Assembly: GCA_026627155.1 (NCBI GenBank)
Contig: JAPNUJ010000005.1
Span: 1-52,332, forward strand
Direction: 5' to 3'
Length of the DNA stretch: 52,332 nucleotides
From: Bacillota bacterium
Lineage (GTDB): Bacteria > Bacillota > Bacilli > Alicyclobacillales > SLC66
Each line of letters begins with the position of its first letter. The first letter of the stretch is position 1. Shown here piece by piece: positions 42,226 through 50,331 of the stretch. The position numbers were made by a program, and so were the translations under genes. Below the pieces are notes generated by a model. That model had not been told where the DNA came from, did not search any database, and saw nothing but the letters and a program-made list of their open reading frames with translations.

Positions 42226-44017
42226 TCCGTCGACGCGGCGGCGCAACCCGCTGCGTTCACTGCAGTCTGCGCCCAGCCTGCTTCTGATGAGCGTGCTGAT
42301 CCTGTACCCGCTGGGCGCGCTGCTGCTTCAGATCGTCTTTCCGGATGTGTTCAACTATCACATGAGCTGGCGGCCGTCCTTCGGGGCGGTCCGCGATGTG
42401 ATGGGAAACTCGCTGGACCTTACAGCCATCGGCAACTCGTTCTGGATTGGCTGCGTGGCAGCGCTTGTATCCATTGTCGTCGGAACGGTTACCGCCTTTG
42501 GCGGCGTGATGGCTCGCGGTGGGTTGCGGTCTTTGATCAGCGGCTCCGTATGGGTCATCTTCTTTGCGCCCTCCTACGTCATTGCCTCCGGTTGGGTGAT
42601 TCTGCTCCAGCAAGGCGGCGTCATGCAACTGGCCTTTGGTTTGCCATCGACTGACTTTACGTGGTTTTTTTCGCCAGTGGGGCTGTTTCTGATCATGGGT
42701 CTGCGGTACTTTCCATTCGCCCATTTCGCCATGACGCAAGCCATCGAAAATATCGGTCCAGAGTACATCAACGCCGCCCGCATGCTGGGCGCACGTAAAA
42801 GTCAAGTGTTCACGAGGGTGTGGTTGCGTCTCTTGACTCCCGCTTTGCTGGCTGGCGCGACCATTGCCTTCGCAGACGGATTTGGCGATTTCGGGCTCGC
42901 TGCTGTCATCACGCCGCAGATGCAGATCCCCATGGTGTCGTACCAAATCTATACGTCGCTATATGAGACGCCGGTGGACTATTCTTCGGCGGCTGTGCTG
43001 TCGCTCCTTGTGACCCTCGTCACCGCGGCGGCCCTGATCTTGCAGTTCTGGTGGCTGAGCCGGCGCTCGTTCACCACAGTGTCGTCGTCGTCGCGGTCAA
43101 GCAGCGAGTGGCCAGGTCGCGGGTCGCGTACCCTGATCGGGTTGACCCTGCTGCTTGTCTGTTTTGGGCTCGTGTTGCCGCTCGGTGCGACCCTCATGCA
43201 GTCATTCTGGAAATCTGACCTCGGCGGTCTTGGTTGGAACAACTGGACCACGGCTGCTTACACGTCTGCTCTGAGTCTCGGCGGCGCGGCAGTCCAGGCA
43301 CTGTTGCGCTCGGGGGCCTACGCCTTGGTCGCGGCGGCCGTCACCGCCGTACTGGGGCTGTTTGTCGCGCAGCAGATGACGTTTCTCAAGTCTCTGACCA
43401 GTCGCATTTTAAATACCCTGACGATGGCCACCATCGCCATTCCGGGCGTGGTCTTGGCCGCGGGCTTTGTCTTTGCGTGGAACGCCACCTGGCTGATTCC
43501 ACTGCACCTGATCCTCTATGAGACGCCACTGTGTCTGGCGATGGCCTACGTGGCAGGACACTTGCCGTACACGATCCGGTTGCAGTTGTCGTCTTTGTCG
43601 CAGATCTCGCCGAACCTGCTGACGGCGGCGCAGACGCTGGGCGCCAAACGTCGTACGGTGATTCGCCGGATCGTCGTCCCGCTCGTGCGCGAGACGGTGG
43701 TGTCAACGGTGTTGATCACCTTCACCGGCGTGATCTTCGAGTTGCCGGCGGCTACGTTGCTCTATCCACCAGGACAACCGCCCTTCTCCGTACTGGTGCA
43801 GCAAAAGTTCAATTCGTTTGAGTGGTCGCAAGGATCGGCACTGACGATGATCGGCATGGGCGTCGTGTTTGGCTCGTATGCGCTGGGCAACTTCTTGTTG
43901 CGCCGTGGACTCGGGGGACGGCAAGGCGGGATGACGGGGGCCTTCACGGGCACTTCGTCGACGGTGGGAACGGGCGCTGGTCCGGGCATGGCGATGTCGG
44001 CGGATGTCGTCTCCTAG
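42206..44017 (+). CDS. Fused ABC importer permease, FbpB/SfuB type
   Basis: A 603-aa permease with two complete membrane halves, each with its own EAA loop: YINAARMLGARKSQVFTRVW (about 187-206) and LLTAAQTLGAKRRTVIRRIV (about 471-490). One chain thus supplies both halves of the channel, as in iron(III) importers. The ATG lies inside the last codons of the binding-protein gene, implying coupling. The C-terminus is rich in Gly, Thr and Met (about 570-603) and probably disordered. It is followed by the ATPase. Confidence 0.92.
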   Translation: MTTLRTSPSTRRRNPLRSLQSAPSLLLMSVLILYPLGALLLQIVFPDVFNYHMSWRPSFGAVRDVMGNSLDLTAIGNSFWIGCVAALVSIVVGTVTAFGGVMARGGLRSLISGSVWVIFFAPSYVIASGWVILLQQGGVMQLAFGLPSTDFTWFFSPVGLFLIMGLRYFPFAHFAMTQAIENIGPEYINAARMLGARKSQVFTRVWLRLLTPALLAGATIAFADGFGDFGLAAVITPQMQIPMVSYQIYTSLYETPVDYSSAAVLSLLVTLVTAAALILQFWWLSRRSFTTVSSSSRSSSEWPGRGSRTLIGLTLLLVCFGLVLPLGATLMQSFWKSDLGGLGWNNWTTAAYTSALSLGGAAVQALLRSGAYALVAAAVTAVLGLFVAQQMTFLKSLTSRILNTLTMATIAIPGVVLAAGFVFAWNATWLIPLHLILYETPLCLAMAYVAGHLPYTIRLQLSSLSQISPNLLTAAQTLGAKRRTVIRRIVVPLVRETVVSTVLITFTGVIFELPAATLLYPPGQPPFSVLVQQKFNSFEWSQGSALTMIGMGVVFGSYALGNFLLRRGLGGRQGGMTGAFTGTSSTVGTGAGPGMAMSADVVS

Positions 44018-44063
44018 GGGGCGGCGGCTCGACAGATTGAACACCGAGAATGGGGGAGCCACT

Positions 44064-45179
44064 GTGTTTTTGACCATCGATCACGTCACGAAGCGATTCG
44101 GAGACAAGACCGTGCTTCAAGACGTCCACTTGCAGGTGGAAAGGGGTCAGTTTGTGGCGCTACTCGGGCCGTCTGGCTGCGGCAAGACGACACTGCTCAA
44201 CGCCTTGGCTGGCCTTGTGGATCTCGACGGGGGCCGCATTGAAATCGACGGCCGCGTGCTGTCGACCCGAGGCCACACGGTGATCCCGGAACAACGACAG
44301 GTCGGCATGGTCTTTCAAGACTTTGCCCTGTGGCCGCATATGACGGTCTTTGACAATGTGGCGTTTGGCCTCAAGATTCGCCGTGACCCACGGGCGACGA
44401 TTCGTGAGCGTGTAGAACAGGTTCTGGCCACGGTGCAGATGCAAGGGTTTGAGACACGCTATCCGCACCAGTTGTCGGGTGGTCAAAAGCAGCGGGTGGC
44501 GATTGCACGCGCACTTGCGCCGGCGCCCACGGTCCTGTTACTCGATGAGCCACTTTCGAGCCTCGATGCAAAGCTGCGAGAAGAGATGCGCTGGGAACTG
44601 CTCAGCATCATTCAGCAGGCCGGGACGACGGCCGTGTACGTGACGCACGACCAAGTCGAGGCCCTGTCGATGGCTGACCATGTCGTCGTCATGCATCAAG
44701 GGCGCGTGGAGCAGCAAGGGGCTCCGACGGCGATCTATCAGCATCCGGAGACCGTGTTTACGGCGGCCTTTCTCGGCGCGTCGAACCTGTTTCGCGGTCA
44801 GGTGAGTGAGCGCGGTGTCGGTGAAGTCACCGTAGAGTGTAGTGGGTTCTCGGTACGGGCGACCGCAGGCAAGGCGACGGGTGGGGAGGCCACTGTGGCG
44901 GTGCGCCCGTCGGATATCGAGTTGATTCTTGGCGATGCGGAGCCGCCCGTGCGAGACGGCACTTGGCTTTCGGCCACTGTGCGCCAGCGCGCGTTTCATG
45001 GCATGTCTTGGCAGTACCGGTTGGAGACAGACGGGCCCATTCCCCAGCGTATCGAGGTCTGGCATGCCGGACAGGTCGCGACCGGCAGCCGGGTGTCGTT
45101 GTTTCTTCCGCTCGAGGCCTGTCGCACAGTAGCGGAGTCGCCGCTCGAACGGGAGGTCACTGTGGCGGCCCAGGCATGA
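44064..45179 (+). CDS. ABC importer ATPase, FbpC/PotA type
   Basis: A 371-aa nucleotide-binding subunit. Walker A is GPSGCGKTT (about 37-45), the Q-loop is in GMVFQDFALWPHM, the signature is LSGGQKQRVAIARAL (about 137-151), Walker B is VLLLDEPLSSLD, and the H-loop is YVTHDQVEA. A C-terminal TOBE-like domain follows (about 240-360). It powers the fused permease. The frame is open from ATG 44004, but GGGGGAG lies 5 nt before GTG 44064, and the N-terminus FLTIDHVTKRFGDKT then matches the family. It ends at a terminator. Confidence 0.93.
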   Translation: MFLTIDHVTKRFGDKTVLQDVHLQVERGQFVALLGPSGCGKTTLLNALAGLVDLDGGRIEIDGRVLSTRGHTVIPEQRQVGMVFQDFALWPHMTVFDNVAFGLKIRRDPRATIRERVEQVLATVQMQGFETRYPHQLSGGQKQRVAIARALAPAPTVLLLDEPLSSLDAKLREEMRWELLSIIQQAGTTAVYVTHDQVEALSMADHVVVMHQGRVEQQGAPTAIYQHPETVFTAAFLGASNLFRGQVSERGVGEVTVECSGFSVRATAGKATGGEATVAVRPSDIELILGDAEPPVRDGTWLSATVRQRAFHGMSWQYRLETDGPIPQRIEVWHAGQVATGSRVSLFLPLEACRTVAESPLEREVTVAAQA

Positions 45180-45215
45180 CCCCGCCGACACGCAGATTGG
45201 GACAGCAAACCTTCA

Positions 45216-45240
45216 AACTCGCCGTCATGGCGAGTTTTTC
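45216..45240 (+). terminator. Intrinsic terminator after the iron-type ABC operon
   Basis: An 8-bp stem AACTCGCC / GGCGAGTT with loop GTCAT, running into TTTTTC. Confidence 0.88.
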
Positions 45241-45317
45241 TATCCTCACTTCGGTAAAGACGGACAAACTGGAGTATGATAGAGATTGTACGCTTCATTT
45301 TAATCGGAGGTAGTTTG

Positions 45318-45995
45318 ATGACCAGCGAACGTGTGCTCGTTTTGTTTCCGCATCCAGATGATGAGACGATGGCGGTCGGGGGACCGGTCGCTCTCTATGC
45401 CCACGAGGGTGCCATAGTCACCTACGCCTGTTTTACACTGGGTCAGATGGGACGGAACATGGGGCGTCCTTTTTTTGCGACGCGCGAGAGTCTGCCGATC
45501 ATTCGCGAGCGAGAGCTGCGCGACGCCTGTGAAGCACTGGGGATTCAGGACCTTCGTCTCCTTGGGTATCGTGACAAGACACTCGAATTTGAGCCTATGG
45601 AGACCCTCATCACGGAGATTCTTGGACTGGTTGAGGAGTTGCAACCGACCGTTGTGATCACGTATTATCCGCGATACTGCGTGCATCCGGATCACGAGGC
45701 GATCGCGGACGCCACCGTGGGGGCGCTCGAACGGATTGCGGAGCCAGAGCGGCCGCTGCTCCTGTGCCAGGCCTTCTCGCAAAACCACGAGCAGGTGCTC
45801 GGCCCACGGGATGTCACGTTTGACACCGGGCCGGTGTGGGAGCGGGTCTACGCAGCGCTAAAGGCGCACGCGTCGCAGTCCGCGGACTGGGTGGCACGGA
45901 TTGAGCGCGGGTTGGCGACGGGGGGCGAGGAGCGGCAGAAGGTCATCGACGGGATGAGCACGGCGGGACTCTATCGCTATCGGTTTGCGCAGTGA
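45318..45995 (+). CDS. bshB2: Bacillithiol biosynthesis deacetylase-like (PIG-L/LmbE family)
   Basis: A 225-aa zinc deacetylase. The metal motif is FPHPDDETMAVGG (about 9-21), with the third ligand in CVHPDHEA (about 123-130). The family removes the acetyl group from GlcNAc-malate in bacillithiol synthesis or from related sugars; the length and N-terminus (MTSERVLVLFPHPDDE) resemble BshB2 (YojG). GGAGG lies 7 nt before ATG 45318. The tag gene follows 33 bp later, perhaps co-transcribed. The exact substrate (bacillithiol precursor or other) is inferred. Confidence 0.85.
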   Translation: MTSERVLVLFPHPDDETMAVGGPVALYAHEGAIVTYACFTLGQMGRNMGRPFFATRESLPIIRERELRDACEALGIQDLRLLGYRDKTLEFEPMETLITEILGLVEELQPTVVITYYPRYCVHPDHEAIADATVGALERIAEPERPLLLCQAFSQNHEQVLGPRDVTFDTGPVWERVYAALKAHASQSADWVARIERGLATGGEERQKVIDGMSTAGLYRYRFAQ

Positions 45996-46028
45996 TGGCG
46001 GACAGTCAAGGGAGAGGAGGGGGACCGC

Positions 46029-46637
46029 ATGACCCACTGGGGAGCGCCTGAGTCGTCCGTTCCGGAGCGGACTGACCGCTGCGCTTGGTGCAAAGCCGAC
46101 CCGCTCTATGTCGCGTACCACGATCAGGAGTGGGGCGTGCCGGTCCACGACGAGCAGCGCTTGTTTGAGTTTCTGGTGCTTGAGACGATGCAGGCCGGAC
46201 TGAGCTGGCACACGGTCCTCAAGAAGCGAGAGGCGTTTCGAGCCGCCTTCGCCGGATTTGACCCTGTGGCCGTGGCCGCCTTCGGCGAGGCTGAGGTCGC
46301 TCGCTGTATGGACGACCCCGGGATTATCCGCAACCGGGCCAAGATTGTGGCGGCCGTCAAGAACGCCCGGGCTTTCTTGCAAGTCCAGGACGCCGAAGGC
46401 GGCTTCTCGCCGTTCATGTGGTCATTCGCGGACGGGAGACCCCAAATCAATCACTGGCGCACGCACCAGGAGGTCCCGACGACGACGCCCTTGTCCGATG
46501 CCTTTTCTAAGGCGCTTAAGGAGCGGGGGTTCGCGTTCGTCGGGAGTATCGTCTGCTATAGTCATCTTCAGGCGACAGGCGTGATCATGGACCACCTCGT
46601 CACCTGTTTCCGACATCGCGAACTGTTGAACGCTTAG
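46029..46637 (+). CDS. tag: DNA-3-methyladenine glycosylase I
   Basis: A 202-aa Tag enzyme that excises 3-methyladenine from DNA. Signature parts are RCAWCKADPLYVAYHDQEWG (about 17-36) with a zinc-site Cys, LFEFLVLETMQAGLSWHTVL with the catalytic-site Glu and Trp (about 45-64), and RNRAKIVAAVKNA. A late VCYSHLQATGVIMDHLVTCF holds the C-terminal zinc ligands. GAGAGGAGGGGG precedes the ATG. Its stop codon overlaps that of the convergent P450 gene (TTAG). Confidence 0.95.
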   Translation: MTHWGAPESSVPERTDRCAWCKADPLYVAYHDQEWGVPVHDEQRLFEFLVLETMQAGLSWHTVLKKREAFRAAFAGFDPVAVAAFGEAEVARCMDDPGIIRNRAKIVAAVKNARAFLQVQDAEGGFSPFMWSFADGRPQINHWRTHQEVPTTTPLSDAFSKALKERGFAFVGSIVCYSHLQATGVIMDHLVTCFRHRELLNA

Positions 46638-47866
46638 CGGGTGTGCACAGAGAGGCGCACCGGCCCGCGAAAGACACCGGAAGGACGCCAAGTGATCGGG
46701 TCGCTAGAGGCCCGAAGCGCAGGGTAGAGGTCCATCAGAGCGGCCAACGCGAGTTCCCCTTCAAGTCGGGCGAGCGGCGCGCCGATGCAAAAGTGCGGGC
46801 CTGCGGCAAACGCCAGGTGTCGGTTGGGGTGACGGGCGATATCGAAACGATTTGGATCGTTGAAGACTTGCGGATCGCGGTTCGCAGCATTCAGCCAAAC
46901 GACGATGTTGTCTCCCCGATGAAGCCGGTCGTCGCCGATCTCTATGTCTTCTGCCGCGAAGCGATTGGTCAACTGCACAGGGCTTTCATACCGGAGGCAT
47001 TCTTCCACCGAGCTCGCCAGCAGTGTGCGGTCGGCCGCCAGACGGTTGTACGTCTCCCTGTCGCGGAGCAGGAGGTGGACGCTGTTGCCGATCAGGTTCA
47101 CTGTGGTCTCGTGACCGGCGAACAAGAGCAACACGCAGGTTGCCAGCATCTCCTCTTCCGTCAGCCGTGACCCTTCGACGCGAACGGCGATCAGGCCACT
47201 CAGCAGGTCATCGCGTGGGGAGACTTCACGCTCTCTGACCAACCGTCGAAAATAATCCTGGACTTCCGCCGCCATCTTCCCTCCGGCTTGCTTGAGGTCG
47301 TCTGGGACCTCGCCCAACTCCAGCGTGCGCGCCACCGCCGTGGACCAGATGCGAAATTGTTCGCGATCCGCGGCCGGAACGCCAAGTAGCTCCGCGATGA
47401 CGATGACAGGGAGCGGGAAGGCGTAGGCACTGATCAGATCAAAGTCTTCCGTTCCTTGCAGCGGTGAGAGGAGTCCCTGCGCGATCTCGCTGATGCGCGG
47501 GCGAAGGCGCTCGACCACGCGCGGGGTAAACGCCTGGTTGACCAGCGATCGCAGCCGCGTGTGATCAGGCGGGTCGCGAAACAGCATCCAGTTGTCGAAC
47601 ATCTTGTACAGCGGGTTGCGCGTCTCCTCAGACTCCGGGACGGGTGCCTGGCTGGGGTCAAGCAGGCGATTGCCTTCCTTGATAAACCGCGGGTCTTTCA
47701 GTACCATCGATACGTCGTCGTGGCGTGTAAAGTGCCAGTCGCAGCCCCCTTCATGGGGAACGGCGAGGCGTGGGCGGAGTGTTCTCATCAAGTCGAGCGT
47801 CGGGTAGGGGTCTTCGCGAAAGGCAGGGGACCAGAGGTCCAGGCTTTGAAGCGCCAGTTCGTCCAC
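46634..47866 (-). CDS. Cytochrome P450 (class I bacterial type)
   Basis: A 410-aa soluble P450 monooxygenase. The I-helix is LLFAGHETTVNLIGN (about 237-251), the ExxR motif is EECLRYESPVQ, and the haem loop is FAAGPHFCIGAPLAR with Cys360. The region MLFRDPPDHTRLRSLVNQAF (C-helix, about 93-112) is typical of the CYP107/CYP102-like bacterial group. The substrate is unknown and no ferredoxin partner is adjacent. Translation probably starts at GTG 47866, 7 nt after AAAGGAG, rather than at ATG 47932. It diverges from the nucleobase permease. Confidence 0.93.
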   Translation of the reverse strand: MDELALQSLDLWSPAFREDPYPTLDLMRTLRPRLAVPHEGGCDWHFTRHDDVSMVLKDPRFIKEGNRLLDPSQAPVPESEETRNPLYKMFDNWMLFRDPPDHTRLRSLVNQAFTPRVVERLRPRISEIAQGLLSPLQGTEDFDLISAYAFPLPVIVIAELLGVPAADREQFRIWSTAVARTLELGEVPDDLKQAGGKMAAEVQDYFRRLVREREVSPRDDLLSGLIAVRVEGSRLTEEEMLATCVLLLFAGHETTVNLIGNSVHLLLRDRETYNRLAADRTLLASSVEECLRYESPVQLTNRFAAEDIEIGDDRLHRGDNIVVWLNAANRDPQVFNDPNRFDIARHPNRHLAFAAGPHFCIGAPLARLEGELALAALMDLYPALRASSDPITWRPSGVFRGPVRLSVHTR

Positions 47867-47993
47867 GATGAGGCTCCTTTCAGTCTGCAGCAAGCGTCCA
47901 TTTGCATCATTTTTACATAGACAGTCTACCATACCGTCGGCAAATCATGGATGCTCCCCGCGCTGTACATGGGGTAGGAATCGGAGGGTTTTG

Positions 47994-49280
47994 ATGACGC
48001 GCGCACACAGTGTCGTTGTGTTGGCTGGGCTGCAGTGGCTTGGGTTCCTCTTTGCCAATACTGTCGTCATTCCACTGTCAGTCGGTGCGGCCTTTCACTT
48101 GTCGGGTGAGGCGTTGGCGGGGTCGGTAGCGCGTGCCTTCATTCTCACGGGGGCGGCGTGCCTCTTGCAAGCCTTTGCCGGTCATCGTCTTCCCTTGATG
48201 GAGGGGCAATCCGGCATATGGTGGGGGGCGATCCTCAGCTTCATCGCGACGCTGACTGAGTCGCACGTGGCGTTGCCACTGGTCGGGGGGGCGATCGCGG
48301 TTGGCCTGGTCGTGACAGGGATCGTCATCAGCGTCCTCGGACTACTCGGCGTGCACCGCTTTTTGAACCGCATCTTTTCGCCGATGGTGATGGCCGTCCT
48401 GCTGTTGTTGCTCACCGTCCAACTCATCGACGTATTCTTTCGCGGTATGTTCGGGATGGCCGGTGGCGGCGTGCTCGACTTGAAACTCGGTGCGTTGTCG
48501 GTTGCCGTCGCCATCTTGGTAGGCGTTCTGACCGTAGCTGGACGGGGTGGGCTTAGCAACTTCTCGATTCTGATCGGCCTTGTGGTCGGCTGGTTGCTGT
48601 ATGCACTTGTCTTTGGTGCAGAACCCGTACACACCCCGAGCTTTGCCGCGATGGGGCAGATGTTTGCGTGGGGCCCGGCCCGATGGCAGCCGAGTATAGT
48701 GGGAGCGGTGTTGTTGATTGGCTTGATCAATATCACCAACACGATCGCCAGCCTTCGCGCCGCGGAGGCTCTCCTTGGCCACCCTGTCGCGGATGCCCAG
48801 TACCGTCGTTCCTTCGTGGTGACGGGACTGGTGACCGCCTTGGCCGGTCCGCTGTCCGTGGTCCCCTATGCGCCGTATACGTCTTCGATCGGATTTCTGC
48901 GGACGACGCGCATCGTCGATCGGGCTCCTTTCGTACTCGGTGCCGCACTGTTCACGGCGGCGGGTCTCGTCCCGGCATTGGCTGGATTCTTTGCCACCTT
49001 GCCGGTGGCGATGGGGGATGCGGTGCTGTGCATCGCCTACCTGCAACTGTTTGGTTCGGGACTGCAAGCGATTGAAGGGGTGACCTTCAATTTTCGGACG
49101 ATCTTTCGACTGGCTCTTCCCCTTTGCATCGGACTGGCGGTGCAGGACTTGCCACCCTCGGCGCTGATGTCGCTGCCTGGGTTCGCGCAAGTGATTCTCG
49201 GCAACGGATTGCTGGTCGGCATCCTTTTGGCCCTGATCCTGGAGAATTCGGTGCGGTGGAGTCAATGGGAGACGGACTGA
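47994..49280 (+). CDS. Nucleobase:cation symporter 2 family permease
   Basis: A 428-aa membrane protein of the NCS2 (uracil/xanthine) family with about 12-14 segments. Recognisable are LAGLQWLGFLFANTVVIPLS, MEGQSGIWWGAILSFIATLT, the signature-helix region LINITNTIASLRAAEALLGH and PYAPYTSSIGFLRTTRIVDR. It probably takes up a purine or pyrimidine base or a related compound with cations; specificity is unclear. GGAGGG lies 6-7 nt before the ATG. The FAH-family gene follows 57 bp later. Confidence 0.85.
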   Translation: MTRAHSVVVLAGLQWLGFLFANTVVIPLSVGAAFHLSGEALAGSVARAFILTGAACLLQAFAGHRLPLMEGQSGIWWGAILSFIATLTESHVALPLVGGAIAVGLVVTGIVISVLGLLGVHRFLNRIFSPMVMAVLLLLLTVQLIDVFFRGMFGMAGGGVLDLKLGALSVAVAILVGVLTVAGRGGLSNFSILIGLVVGWLLYALVFGAEPVHTPSFAAMGQMFAWGPARWQPSIVGAVLLIGLINITNTIASLRAAEALLGHPVADAQYRRSFVVTGLVTALAGPLSVVPYAPYTSSIGFLRTTRIVDRAPFVLGAALFTAAGLVPALAGFFATLPVAMGDAVLCIAYLQLFGSGLQAIEGVTFNFRTIFRLALPLCIGLAVQDLPPSALMSLPGFAQVILGNGLLVGILLALILENSVRWSQWETD

Positions 49281-49337
49281 GCGAGCCGCTTGTCCGGGGT
49301 GGTACTATAAGGTCATGTGGGATTCCGGGAGGTGCCG

Positions 49338-50018
49338 ATGGCCGTGCAATTGTACAAACATTCAAGTGATGCGGTACGCGAGGTGAAAAACATCTTTTGC
49401 GTGGGACGCAACTATGGGGAGCACGCGTTGGAACTGGGCAACGCTGTGCCCACCGAGCCCATGATCTTTGGCAAGTCCACACATGCGGCGATTGCGGCCG
49501 ACGGTGACATTCAACTGCCGGCCGGCTCCACGGACATTCATCATGAACTGGAGGTCGTCCTTTGGATTTCGCGGGATTATGAGCCCGGAATTCAGGTGGC
49601 CGACATTACCGGCGGCATCGCGTTGGGCCTTGACCTGACCGATCGCGAGGCACAAAACAGACTCAAGGCAAAGGGGCACCCTTGGGAATTTGCGAAGGGG
49701 TTTCGTCACTCTGCAGTGCTGACCTCGTTTTACACCTTGCGGCCCGAAGAGTGGGAGAGCGCCCTGGCGACGCCGTTTTCCTTGACGTTGGTTGAATCGG
49801 AGGGGATGCGCACGGCCCAGGTTGGTCGGATGGCCGAGATGATCTTCTCGCTGCAGACGTTGGTGGATTTTGTTGGTCGACGGTTCGACCTCCGGCCGGG
49901 CGACGTACTCTACTCGGGCACGCCGGCCGGTGTGGGTCCCTTGACCGATGGGGTCGAGGCGCACCTGCGTTTCGGGGACGCCACCTGGGGCGTATGTCGT
50001 TTTGGTCTGGCTCCCTAA
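49338..50018 (+). CDS. Fumarylacetoacetate hydrolase (FAH) family protein
   Basis: A 226-aa enzyme of the FAH/YisK family, which hydrolyses, decarboxylates or isomerises 2-oxo acids of ring-cleavage type, using a divalent metal. Metal-site segments are HHELEVVLWISRDYE (about 65-79) and GIALGLDLTDREAQ (about 92-105). The N-terminal FCVGRNYGEHALELG and C-terminal RPGDVLYSGTPAGVGPL are family signatures. ATG 49338 follows GGGAGG. It may share a transcript with the permease upstream. The substrate is unknown. Confidence 0.9.
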   Translation: MAVQLYKHSSDAVREVKNIFCVGRNYGEHALELGNAVPTEPMIFGKSTHAAIAADGDIQLPAGSTDIHHELEVVLWISRDYEPGIQVADITGGIALGLDLTDREAQNRLKAKGHPWEFAKGFRHSAVLTSFYTLRPEEWESALATPFSLTLVESEGMRTAQVGRMAEMIFSLQTLVDFVGRRFDLRPGDVLYSGTPAGVGPLTDGVEAHLRFGDATWGVCRFGLAP

Positions 50019-50104
50019 GACCAGCAAGACCGGGCATCCGCCCTGCCCGAACTCCTTGTGAAGGCATAACTTGTTGTATGTCTTGGCAAGGAGGGAATAG
50101 ACCA

Positions 50105-50212
50105 ATGGGTACGTTCGGTCCTTACACGCAGTGGGCTGTCGTGTTTCTCATCATCTTTGTGTTGTTCTTCCTGTTTGTCCCAGCCTACGGCGCTGGCGCA
50201 GCTGCGTACTAG
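50105..50212 (+). CDS. YjcZ-like small sporulation membrane peptide
   Basis: A 35-aa peptide: a short N-terminus (MGTFGPYTQ), one hydrophobic segment (WAVVFLIIFVLFFLFV) and PAYGAGAAAY. This layout is that of the YjcZ family of tiny proteins seen in spores of bacilli. AAGGAGG lies 10 nt before the ATG. CATAACTTG at 50065-50073 faintly resembles a mother-cell sigma -10 element, but I do not rely on it. A strong terminator follows. The function is unknown. Confidence 0.75.
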   Translation: MGTFGPYTQWAVVFLIIFVLFFLFVPAYGAGAAAY

Positions 50213-50262
50213 TCGCGTCTGGTTGAGTGAATGGACCAGGCCCGCTCACACCGGGATACAAA

Positions 50263-50301
50263 GAGGCGTCGATCGCGCAAACGCGACCGGCGCCCCTTTT
50301 T
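50263..50301. terminator. Bidirectional terminator
   Basis: An interrupted stem GAGGCG-T-CG-A-TCGCG / CGCGA-C-CG-G-CGCC with loop CAAA runs into CCTTTTTG on the plus strand and CTCTTTG on the minus strand, serving the yjcZ-like gene and the convergent hydrolase gene. Confidence 0.75.
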
Positions 50302-50331
50302 GTCCAGTTTTGGCCGTTTTGGTGGCTGACC

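Noticed and set aside
41188-42246. A 352-codon minus-strand open frame opposite the iron-type binding protein
   Set aside because: It mirrors the binding-protein frame and has no recognisable motif, while the plus gene has a signal peptide and an operon context.
48342-49265. A 307-codon minus-strand open frame opposite the NCS2 permease
   Set aside because: Its Gln/Arg/His-rich composition is the reverse image of hydrophobic membrane codons.
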